Part shown: piece by piece, positions 11,051-21,589 of the stretch
Layout of the letters: each line of letters begins with the position of its first letter
Numbering within the stretch: the first letter of the stretch is position 1
Source of the DNA: Omphalotus guepiniiformis
Lineage: Eukaryota; Basidiomycota; Agaricomycetes; Agaricales; Omphalotaceae
Length of the DNA stretch: 64,000 nucleotides
Direction: 5' to 3'
Assembly: GCA_028554645.1 (NCBI GenBank)
Contig: JAQOOI010000018.1
Coordinates: 186,001-250,000, forward strand
Made by a program: the position numbers and the translations under genes
The notes under the pieces: model-generated
What the model saw: the letters and a program-made list of their open reading frames with translations, nothing else
What the model was told of the DNA's origin: nothing
Databases searched by the model: none

Positions 11051-12699
11051 TCAGATATCCCATTGAACAAGTACAATCTCTTCTCGCCAAACATCTTTGG
11101 TCACTTCACCACCGTCACCCAAACGACAATCGTTCTCACATGAGAATATCATGCAGGTTCCCCAATCCATGCCCCTCCCAGCCTCACCCTTCAGTGTCTG
11201 TCGAACAGCCTTATGTCTCTGCTCGTCTGTCAGCTGCTTCTCCGTATGATCCACATTGTGCAACACGTTGATCAAATTCGGCATTAATTGACATTCAAAT
11301 ACACGCTTGCTTTTGCAATGCGGACACGGAGGAAGTGTAGCAGTTGTGGGAGAGTAGATGCGTTTTGGGATGTGCACTACCTTGAAGTCGGGTTTGGTGA
11401 CAGGAAGGAGCGGAGAGGGGGGAGCTGGGAACAAGGACTCGAAAACCTTGTCTGAAGAAAACGGAAGTGGCGTGCCTTTCAATTCATATCTTATTATGCA
11501 ATGAGAAGAGGCAAAGGTGAAAGAGTATCTCGAATACGTACCGAACACACTGCTCTCCTTCATACCCAACACGTTTGGTGAATCGTTCAAAAGCTTGATC
11601 GACTTGCAAAGAATTTTCGTAAGGCTCAAAAGCCCAAGAAATATCTTTGCCACCTTCTCCGTCCGCAGGATCACTGATACGAACCCCCGATGGTACCTTT
11701 TGTTTCGGCTGCGGGGGAAGGTATTCTGAAGCAGTAGAAAGATATAACGGAGGATATGCCGGAGCGGATTTCCATGGAGATTCTTCCAAACTTGTAGAGG
11801 CCATAGCCGTCAAAAGGGATTGCTCGGAAGAAGTTGATTCATTGTCCGAATCATCATCTTCTGAACGCTCCGGTCCCTCTTTCTCCGCAGAGGTTTCAGA
11901 GACAGTTTCGTGTGGCGTGGAAGGGAAGTTATCTCCAAAGATTTGTGCACCTAGTCCGAAGGAATTGGCCGGCCCCGGAGAAGATGATTTGAGCTGTCAA
12001 AGCCAGGTTTCAGATTTTACGACTGTGCAAGAAAGAAACGACAATTAGACTCACTGAGAAAGGGTTGCTGGCTTTCGCAGCTTGCTCCTTAGCGCGAGCT
12101 TCGACTTCGGCTTGTTCTCGCCGCTTTGCAAGTTTTCTTTCGAGCTTTGCCGCATACTTCTCGTTGTATCTCAAGCCTCGCCACGCACGAACACTATATG
12201 CGTGCGCATTAGCCAGGATCAATCACACGCACGCAAGATTTGATTGATCTTCTGCAGATATTGGTGTTCCCTGCGGAAAGAAATACCACTTACCTTCCTT
12301 CTTTACGTTGGCAGCCGCTTCGGGCGCAACCCCAAATGTACAACGCCCGATCCATGGGACTATCTTCAAAAGGGCACCACATCTGCACTAGTAACTCCAT
12401 AGGAAAAGAGCATACTTTGCATTGGGAGGAAGATATAGACGGTTCTCGCGCAGGAAGAAATGCCTTGATCACACAGAAGGGCAACAACATACAGAGAAAA
12501 TGTCAAAAGATCTATTCAATTCATACATGTGCAAGACAACTCGTACAGGATGTCCGCCTATTCGAGATACAGCTGCATCACACAGCTCAGATGCTACTTG
12601 AATGGGGCCATCTGGAACACCCAACAGCACAGACGTCTCTACCTCCGATACAGCATCCGAATCCGAGTCTGACCAATCGTCGTCTACAATTGAATTCAT
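11051..12699 (-). CDS. TSR4: PDCD2/Tsr4 family ribosome-assembly chaperone (450 aa, 5 exons)
   Basis: Tsr4 is the yeast PDCD2-family protein, a dedicated co-translational chaperone of ribosomal protein uS5 (Rps2) needed for 20S pre-rRNA maturation. The N-terminal zinc-binding half shows CKVCSFPMELLVQMWCPFED and WGCARSGCQRKEGSVRAWRG. A charged linker follows, and then the PDCD2_C domain with PPCPHCKSKRVFECQLMPNL and WGTCMIFSCENDC near the end. Exons on minus: 12699-12547, 12463-12294, 12193-12055, 11993-11542, 11489-11051; total 1,353 nt, frame open. The start MNSIVDDDWSDSDSD has the acidic opening usual in the family. It is divergent from transcription factor paralog 2, 397 nt away. Confidence 0.93.
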
Positions 12700-13096
12700 A
12701 GCGCTTGAGAAAGGTATTAAATCTGGAGACAGCAATAGTCAGAACAAGAACCAAGACATATTGAGAGAGATGAAAAGATCAGGAAAGCATGAATGGTATA
12801 ATTGAATTGTATCGTCATATTCGTATAGAACAGTATAACACAGCTCCAGACGGGTTCAGACTCGTCATCTAAGAAGCTCATCATTGTAAGAGAAGAAAAG
12901 GAGAAACAACACACCTTGAAGAATATCTAGTAGATGATGGAAGATGACAGAACGCAACAGCAAAAAAACCAGAAACGAAATTTTTCAATAGATCTGACAC
13001 GTGACGCTGATAGCATGTGACGATTTCGGGTCGAGCAATCAGAGTGAGAAGCCGCGACTAACTAATGTCCTGCTAAACACTTCTCCATCGTCTCTC
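12700..13096. promoter_or_regulatory. Bidirectional promoter, TSR4 / transcription factor paralog 2
   Basis: 397 nt between divergent start codons with CACGTG at 12998-13003, 94 nt upstream of the factor's ATG. The rest is A-rich. The box is at a similar distance from the start as in paralog 1 (82 nt), which suggests it was kept after duplication. Confidence 0.5.
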
Positions 13097-16000
13097 ATGG
13101 CGTCCTTTTCACAACATGATAGTCCACAGTCCTCGTCGCCTCTTGTGCAGCGTAATAGACGTAGAGGTGCTGCTCTCTCTTGTGCTGAGTGTCGGAGGTC
13201 TGCTTTCCAGCTTTTCCAGCCATTCCTTACGCGCTGACCCGCGACCCTTCATCTTATCTAGGTTGAAGCTCAAGTATCTGTCCATGGTTTTTCCCTATGT
13301 GAACTGTCGACTTACTCTCTTGCTCTACAGGTGTAGCCGCGTATTTCCGTGCAGGTATGTACCAAGAAACACTCCATACATCAGCTGCACACCTGATTAT
13401 TCATAATAGTAACTGCGTGAAGAAAGGTGCGCCTGAATTCGGTGTAGAGTCTACCGTACTTACACGTCTTACGCAGGCTGTGGTGCTATATGCCCGGATG
13501 GTGAGCAAGATGTCGTTCGATCTGACAGTCTGTTCTTGACTTGCGAGTTCGTTAGGCTCTTTGACGACAGGAAAGGGTAATCGGTACGTTTCTTTCCCTT
13601 GAGTATTGAATCATTAGCTCCATTTCCTACACTAGGTTTGTCCTTGCGAACACGGAGGTTTTACATGACAAAATCAGTCAACTTGCGACTCGCGTTCGTC
13701 AATTAGAGGATGCCCTTGCACATTCCCATAGCATCCACTCCATAGATGCTCATCCCTTGCTGAGTGAGGAGTTGCTGCAAATTAAACGACCTCTGGAGCG
13801 TGAAAGACTAGACGCTCCCCCTTCTAAAGAAGAGAAGCCTGATACAAGTGACACAATTGACGCAATGGGCTCCCTGTATGTTTTCTTGTGTGCTGTCGGG
13901 ATTGCATCACCTGATATTCTATGGTCGTGCCGACAGATCAATATCTCAGCGTGGCCGCTCAACGTTCTTTGGACAGACTGCTAACTCATGGGTAGGTCTA
14001 TTTGTTCGCCTTTTCTCATATTGATATGTTCACGCAACTGTTTCTAGTATTTGCTGAGGGTCTGTTCAAGTTTATCAAGATATGAGATCCGGGTCTCTGA
14101 TTCTTTCTTTAGAATGAGGAGGGCTCAGACGAAGACGAGAAACCACCAAGATTTGAACCGCCACTACCATCAGATGTTCCCTGGCTTGCTTATGCATTTC
14201 CGTTTACTTCATCAGTGAACAAGTCTGTCGAAAGTGTACGCGCAAGTCTTCTTAGTTTGCTTCCGAATATTGCTACGGCACGACGCTTATCTGAAATCTA
14301 CTACCGACATGCGGCTTGGATGTGCGTAATATTTACTCAAGAGTGCGTATCCATCGTTGAAGTTGCTTTTATAGGTATACCCCCATCTCGGATACCGATT
14401 TTCACGCTCTGGTGTTTCGACCTATTTACGAGGCCGATGTTTCATATTCGCAACCTGTCCCTGCACACAACTTAGCAATTTTGTTCATGGTCCTCGCATT
14501 AGGCATTTTACTTGATCTTGATAGGCCTTCCCATTCACACGAGGCGACACAGTATTATCAGCTTGGCCGCGCAGCTTTGACCATCGACTCAGTTTTTGAG
14601 GAACAATCTATACCAGCAATACAAGCCTTGGTGAGTCTTCTAGTGATTGGGGTGTAGGGTAATCATTGCTGAGCAATAACAGCTGCTCATGTGTCACTAT
14701 ATGTTTCTTGATGACATTGAAGGACCGAGATGGGCAATGATGGGTCTCGTTGTCAAATTGGCACAGAGTGTGAGTGGATCTGATGCTTTCATCCGGGGTT
14801 TTGACACTGACCTGAAACACGAAGGTTGGGTTGCGTATGTGTTTTTCATTCTTTGATATTTTTTCCGAGTCGTGGTTCTGAATACTGGCTCACTCCAGAT
14901 CGTGACAGTGGCAAATGGAATCTGGACCCAGATGAAACTCGCCGCAGGCGTTGTTTACTTTGGGAAATATTCACTTACGATTCGTGGCAGGTATGTGACT
15001 GTTCATTATTTGTCCAGCTGCTTTACCCACATTTTCTATTTGAAGAGTCTTACATACGGACGGCCACCTTCTTTTTCCCTGGCACATATTGACACTAAGA
15101 AGCCGCACACCACAGTAAAGGGCGCTCAGGGCGAGACGGAGATGTCCTGTGAGTGTATGTCATTTTTAGGAGCAAGAAGAAAGCTAACATCATCTACGTT
15201 AGTTGCAGTTTGGAAACATTCCTTCTGTTCAGATTGCTTGAGCGTGGTTCAAGATCAAGCTTTTGGCGCTCGTGCACCAAGCTATAAGATGATTCAAGAG
15301 ATGGATAAACAGGTTCGGACATTTTACTTCCCTCCAAGTTTGCAAGTGCCTGGTTTTGGCGGCACCGCTGTGGGACGAGAGCCTGAACAACCTACGATTG
15401 AACTCACGATGCAACGCTACATCGCGTTCTCCATCCGCGAAATCAGTACGCAATTCTGTTTTCCTGTCTGCATAGTAATTCATTCTCTTGTAGCATTGTT
15501 CTATTTGCATCGGGGGTTCTTTGCTCGTGCACTCGAGGATAACCCTGTTGATCCCCTCGGGAGTAAATATGCACCTTCTGTGCTAGCGGCGTATGGAAGT
15601 GCTTGTTCGTTTGTCGGCTTGATAAATAGTCTCTATAAGCAACACCCGGCTCTCACAGAACGCATGTGGTTCCTATTCACACACGTCTTTTCTTGCTCGG
15701 TATGAGTTATTTTCCCTCTTACTGGCGCACGTACCCTTTGATCAATGATTTATGCCTAGATTGTACTGGGTTCTATTGCATCAAAGGTACAAATGGCTAT
15801 TGCACCGTCTGCTCTATCGCAGTTAGAGTCGGCCTATCAACTTTTTGAGTCGACCACCGAAGTGTCGCGAAAGAGTAAAATTCTGGTGAGTCTTGTGTCA
15901 CGATTAGGTCATTCAGTCCAATAACCACTTTTACAGCCAATACTTCAGAAACTCAAGGAGCGTGCACGCGTTGCTCTGTCACCTTCGCTTGGGCATAATT

Positions 16001-16539
16001 CATTGGGCTCACCTTCCTCCGCCGGATCACCTTCCATCAAAACTGAAGAGGACGAGCTGGCTGCTTTGGGCGGCATGACTCGTCTTGTCTCCCGAAAGTC
16101 GTCCTCTACGCCATCGTCGCCATATTCTGGATCGAGTCCCATGTCCAACTCCTCTTCCCCGCCCCCACAAGTTCCTGGCACCCAGGAACAAGCAACTACC
16201 TACCAGGCCATATCAGAGCCTTCAACTAACTGGCCAATCTACTCTCCGCAAATCCCCACATATGTGGAAGAGCAGCAACAATATACTTCTTACCCTCGAC
16301 AACTTTCACAACAGTCTGAAGGTTCTGCATACGACCTCTCCGGATCTCAGAACCAGGCAGAAATAACCTTTAATAACGTGCCAGACTATTATGGTTACCA
16401 GAACGTCTCGGCCTACTTTGCACCTGATTACAACGGCCAGTTCGATGCAGGTATGCCAAACCCGAATGAGTTTAGCATGCCTGCACAGGACGTCAGTGAT
16501 TCATGGCAAAACTTATATGCACAGTACAAGCCGATGTAA
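13097..16539 (+). CDS. Zn2Cys6 fungal-specific transcription factor, paralog 2 (815 aa, 19 exons)
   Basis: Paralog of the factor at 2846-6278, same architecture: Zn2Cys6 cluster SCAECRRLKLKC-SRVFPC-SNC-VKKGCGAIC, linker VRQLEDALAHSHS, fungal_trans domain (FGQTANSW, YYRHAAWM, RWAMMGLVVKLAQS, WEIFTYDSWQSLTYGRPPSF) and a Ser/Pro/Gln/Tyr-rich tail. Exons: 13097-13197, 13262-13273 (12 nt), 13331-13354, 13410-13426 (17 nt), 13477-13500, 13556-13583, 13636-13875, 13937-13991, 14048-14059 (12 nt), 14113-14321, 14375-14630, 14683-14769, 14825-14834 (10 nt), 14899-14990, 15046-15148, 15203-15445, 15494-15699, 15760-15885, 15937-16539; total 816 codons. The zinc cluster is spread over five exons here but sits mostly in one 76-nt exon in paralog 1. 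DNA target unknown. Confidence 0.88.
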
Positions 16540-16716
16540 GGGATGTTTTCTTTCAGGCGGTTATATACTTATACGATCTAGTCCTGGCTTCTGATCTCCT
16601 TTTCGCAATTGTTGGCATATACTATACCGTAAGGCAGACTGTATTCGTACCATTTTTTGTATTCTTATTGTGTAAGCTACAGAAGGAAAGTTGAAGTAGG
16701 TAGTACATATAATGAT

Positions 16717-16722
16717 CACGTG
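16717..16722. promoter_or_regulatory. CACGTG E-box upstream of MSC2
   Basis: CACGTG inside the longer palindrome ATCACGTGA, 74 nt upstream of the zinc-transporter ATG at 16796. Confidence 0.4.
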
Positions 16723-16795
16723 AAGCTACATATTGAGACCACATTTTCGACCTCTTACTTACCTTCGTTTGGTGATCGCCCGACTTGAAGTACTT

Positions 16796-19700
16796 ATGTC
16801 TGTCCCGGATGCGAAAACTCGAACCAAGATTAGTCTGAATCCATCCAAAATCTTGTCGACGTCGTACGTCGCTTGCAACGGTCTACTACTTACAGCAAGA
16901 TTGACGTATGGTTCTCTCTAGCATTCCAAGTCGACTTTTGCCCAAGCTCCTTTTGTCGAATGTCTTGCTTGTCGCGTCTCTTCTTGCCGGGAAAGAATGG
17001 TTATTGGACTTGGATGTCGGCGTTTTCTGGGTCACAATGAGGGTGCTGGCATGCGGAGGTGTTGGAGCCCTTGTTTGGGAGGGATTCACTGGCCAACTGA
17101 CGAAGAGGAAATCCATAGAAGTGAGTAATACTACTCATGTATCGTTGCGAATCGTCTGATCGTTGAATACAGTGGCCAGTGCTGGGCATGGCCTCCATAC
17201 TGCTCTTTGTGCAACAAGGTTGTCTATTCACAGCGCTTTATAGACTGTCGCCGATCCGGTACGCGTGTTCTCAGCATTCGCAACACTTAATACCTATCTT
17301 CTCTTCAGAGTACTCTTCTTTACCCAATTTTCGACGCTGTGGGTGAATGTATTTATCCATACTCACCAGGTTTGCTTCATATTACTGATGGTAGTCCCTT
17401 ATTGAAAGAGTTTCATAGGGTGTCAAAGCCTCCGCGATAGGCGCTGCTATCTTACTTTCTCTAGTTTCGGATGCACAATTCTCCACGAATCGTATCTGGA
17501 ACGTTCTGCCAGCATATACGGCACTTGCAGTTCATGGTTTGGCATCAAGCGCCCTCGACCATACATATCGTGTCCTCAGTCCTGGATTGGGGGTAACCTT
17601 TACTATCGCTGCGAGCACGCTGGGAGCTTCGCTTTTCGCTCTTCCATTCTACCTCTTTCGAACCGTTCTTGTAAGCATCTATAAATCTTTTCATCGTTCA
17701 AACTCCTCAAATCTCGTTTCAGGTGGGGTTTTCAATAACGCCAGCTCTGCCTCTCTTTTCACTCGCTCTCGTCCCTTTCATGGCCTATTCTTTGCTTTTC
17801 TTGTCTCCTGTTCTATCACATTCCACGATGAACGTGTCTCCGATTTCGCAACACTTTGTGTTGTCCTTCCCCTTCACGTCCATATCTGTCGCTATCTTTG
17901 GTCCTTTGGCTTTCGCGCAAATACCATCTTGGGCGGATTTATTCGTGGGCTCATTGCTCTTTTATGGTTGGTGCATACCTCTACTCTCTTTAAATGTGCA
18001 ATTTGACGACGTGAACAGGAATGTCTCCTGATAGTAACGATGCTTTTTCCGCTGCGCCACGGACTCCAACTTCACGATTGTTCAGATCTTACTTAAAAAC
18101 TATATTGTCCAACCCCGAGTCGAGAAAGATATTCTACTTTCTCATGTTAAACATGTGTTACATGCTCGTTCAAATGCTTTATGGTGTCTGGACGAATAGT
18201 TTAGGTTTGATTTCCGATGGTTTGTGGTTTTCTAAATCTAGGCAAGAAGCCTGCTCATCGTGTTGTCAGCTATACATATGGCATTTGACTGTATGGCGAT
18301 TGGTGTAGGCTTGTTTGCTTCCGTAATGGCTACTTGGGAACCCAATGAGAGGTTCACTTATGGGTAAAGCCGCGCTCTTTCTCTTGCTTGTGCTGAATCT
18401 GAAATGTATCTGTCAGGTACGGTCGTATCGAAACGTTATCAGGTTTTGCGAACGGCATATTCCTGATTTTAATTTCAATTTTCATTGTGTTCGAAGCCAT
18501 CCAGCGTATGTGAGTCTTTTTGTCTTTATGCGCGCGCACTTCATGTCTTGCCTAAACTGCGTGCAGACTTGACCCTCCGGAGATGGAAATCAACCAATTA
18601 TTGCTGGTCAGTTCACTGGGTCTGGCAGTAAATTTATTCGGTATGTTTGCCATGGGTGGTCACCATCACCATGTAAGTTTGTCATGTTCGATGTTTTCTG
18701 GTAACTCTCATAAGTTATCTGTAGGGCCACTCTCATTCTCACGGGCACTCTCATGGTAGTGAGGACCACAGTCATTCGCATTCGGTATCGCCACTACCTT
18801 CAAGTCCTCACGTCTCGGCGATACAGCACTCCGCTGAACATTCACATTCGAATTTGTCAAATCACTCTCATTCAGATCATCACACCCATTCACACTCTCC
18901 AGAACACTGTCATTCAGATAATCACACCCATTCGCATCCCTCAGAACACTCGATTGATCAGTCTCAGTCTCACCATGAACATTCACATTCACATTCTCTC
19001 CATTCGCCCGCCATTGATCATCCAACGCACTCGCATACGCATTCCCATGCAGCTACAGGAAACGTAGCCAATCACCATTCCCGAGGGCAGTCCCTGCAAA
19101 TCGACCATCTTTCCCATAATGGTCTTTCTCTTGAGGGAGACATAGCATCTCCTATCACCCCAAGTTACAGTTTTACACACGACGAACATTACCACACTCA
19201 TCAACAGTCAGGTCCAGCACCAAATCTTCATGATCATTCGCATGCGCCTTCACACGAGGGTCATAGCCATAATATGCGCGGGGTGTTCCTTCATGTCATG
19301 GCGGTAGGTGGATTCATTTATTAACTATATGAATGAGGCTTAAACGTGTTACTCTTTTTTTTACAAAGGATACGTTGGGCTCCGTGGGAGTCATCATCTC
19401 GACTTTGCTCATCCAGTTTTATGGTTGGACGGGATTCGACCCCATCGCCTCGCTATTCATTGCGGTTCTGATCGCAGCTAGTGTAATTCCACTTGTGGTA
19501 GATACCGGGAAGGTTCTTGCTCTCGACATTGACGAGCGTTCGATTTCAATCCAGCATGCGCTTGCGGAGGTCAGATCGTCAACTCTTCACCCTCCATTCT
19601 CAGTCTCACTTTGTCTATCTAGCTGTCCTCAATAGAGGGTCTCTCTTCCTTTACTGATCCTCGATTCTGGCCAAAGGATGCTACGAGTTTGATTGGGTCC

Positions 19701-19883
19701 ATCCACATCCAGCTGGCCCCTTCTCCCGCTTCCTTCGACCCGCATGGACCCCATTTAGCACAGCAACTGAGTTACAGGGGATTGGATCGCGTTGTAGAGA
19801 ATGTGGATGCTCTACTCAGGCGAAAAATCCCAGGCCTGGAAGAGTTAACAATTCAAGTAGAGGGAACGAGGTTAGGGAACTAA
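16796..19883 (+). CDS. MSC2: Msc2-type ER/Golgi zinc transporter, CDF family (814 aa, 13 exons)
   Basis: Cation diffusion facilitator of the Msc2/ZnT5 branch, which loads zinc into the early secretory pathway with a Zrg17/ZnT6 partner. The N-terminal half is a long series of hydrophobic segments. The CDF core starts at MLNMCYMLVQMLYGVWTN, with metal ligands HMAFD in TM2 and HVMADTLGS in TM5. Between them lies a very long His-rich loop (18,725 to about 19,300, dense HSH/HTH motifs). A cytosolic C-terminal domain follows. Exons: 16796-16863, 16922-17120, 17173-17258, 17309-17369, 17419-17670, 17723-17966, 18019-18219, 18270-18363, 18417-18509, 18567-18672, 18725-19303, 19369-19569, 19623-19883; total 815 codons. 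The first intron (16864-16921) is the least certain, chosen because another start leaves an in-frame stop. Confidence 0.92.
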
Positions 19884-20021
19884 TGTACGGTTATATTAGG
19901 TTGTAAATTATACCACATCTTACGCCCGGGCTACAGTATAGGTAATACAACCAACGAAGGTTGAGACAAATGCGATGAGAATTTTCAATTGTCATATGGA
20001 GAATTATGTGGCTGTGACACC

Positions 20022-21356
20022 ATGGACCTCTCATCGCTCTCGCTATTTGTTGCCACACCTACTCAGACCGTGGTGTCGAGGCGCCGCACAGGGAAGTCGC
20101 CATGGGGGAAAGGAATGACCCTAGACGAATATCTTGAACGAGATACAAAGCTGGAAACGTCTGAATGCGGCAAGAATGGAAGATTCATGACATGGTGTGT
20201 ACTACTCAGCGTACAGAGCATAATCCAAAGTATAATGATATGTCACTTATCTTCAGGGTTTTAGCACCGGCTGACAATCCAGAAACACCCGATTTTCTAT
20301 GTTCGTGCGAAACGTGAGTACTGAGGGCAGTGTTGAACAGCGCATATAAGATCTAATCGCAATGATCAGATTCCGGAGAACTGGCTTGATCATGCGGAAG
20401 GACTCCTTTACAGAGGAAGAGGTTGAATGCTATGGTATAGCGTCGGTGTTTACACCTCCTGAGCACCGCAAGAAAGGTTATGCACGTCGTATGATGAGCC
20501 TCCTGCATTGGATTTTGGCAGGGAGAGTTACTCCTCCTATTGCGTCCTTCCCAAAATCTTGGGGAAACCAGCCTTGCATAGTTCCTGGGATGGGCAAGGC
20601 TGCATTCTCTGCTCTCTGGAGCGATGTTGGCGATTTTTATGAGCTCTGTAATCCGGACGATTCAGAGAGGCACCGTAACGGATGGATGATTCGAGGCGGG
20701 TTATCGACGGTATGGCATGCAGGAACTGGATTTCCTGATTTGAACACTGAAGAGAATGCTTCGGATGAATGGCGGTGGTTGGATGATAAAGCTGTCCGGC
20801 AGTTGTGCTCTGAAGACTCTGAGAGAATACGACGTGAAATGAAAGTAACTTCGCCGTTTGAAGTTTCATTCACATTTCTTCCCTCAGCCGGGATCGAAGC
20901 ATTCCAACGCGAACGCCTCGAACGCTTCTGGGAAAACGAGAACGTCAGTCGGTGGGGGGTATTTCATGGACAGACAACATCCGATGCAGCCGCTGCGTAT
21001 GCTACATGGACGCTTGAAATTCGCCCTCCAGCCCCACGAACGCTAGTCGTCACTCGACTACGAGCGTCTGAAAACAACCTTGCTGGGGTCTTGGGGAGAA
21101 TATTCGAAACAGCAAAGAAATACAGAATTGATACGGTGGAGATTTGGAATGTTCCATCTCATCTAAAGAGTGGGGTCACGATGCTAGGTGGGACGGAGTA
21201 TGAACGCAAAGAACATTTACCGGCCTTCAAATGGTATGGAAATGAACATCCTTCGCAGGTTGAATGGCTACATAATGAGAAGTAAGTGGTTCTGCTAGCA
21301 TAAAACTTGCTGAAAATTAATACTCTCTGGATATGAATAGGTTTTGTTGGTGCTGA
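20022..21356 (+). CDS. LYC1: LYC1-like N-acetyltransferase (385 aa, 4 exons)
   Basis: Member of the GNAT-fold LYC1 family (lysine N6-acetyltransferase in Yarrowia), placed in lysine catabolism; basidiomycete members are mostly uncharacterised, so substrate is an inference. The acetyl-CoA-binding A motif is visible as IASVFTPPEHRKKGYARRMM (R-K-K-G-Y-A). The C-terminal half has the LYC1-type domain with VEIWNVPSHL and HLPAFKWYG. Exons: 20022-20194, 20257-20313, 20370-21281, 21341-21356; total 386 codons. The last coding exon is only 16 nt and supplies the ending FCWC. It lies 139 nt downstream of MSC2 on the same strand. Confidence 0.8.
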
Positions 21357-21589
21357 GTGTCAATTTAAGGTACTTACTAAATGAGAAATACGGCCCTCAC
21401 TGTACTCGCTGCTCCTACAGTAGTACTTACATAACTTTAATCAACTGAGTCGTGAAGAAAGAGTGTGACAAGTACCATACGTCACAGTCATATGACCGCG
21501 TACGGATTGTGACAGGTAACACGCATCCATTAAACGTGAAGCTTGAAGCTTGAAGACTCTCAGTCTCTGTCCGAGGAAGCAATTCAATC
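21357..21589. promoter_or_regulatory. Promoter region of the Mus7/Mms22-like gene
   Basis: 233 nt upstream of the ATG at 21590. It carries GTCACAGTCATATGACCGCG at 21481-21500 containing a CATATG palindrome, and a short direct repeat AAGCTTGA at about 21539-21553. No CACGTG here. Confidence 0.3.

Noticed and set aside
13001..13096. Earlier in-frame ATG (13001) for transcription factor paralog 2
   Set aside because: It lies on the CACGTG box and adds 32 residues with no match to paralog 1; the ATG at 13097 aligns with the paralog's start.
20537..20873. 110-aa and 78-aa minus-strand ORFs
   Set aside because: Antisense to the acetyltransferase exon; no domain.
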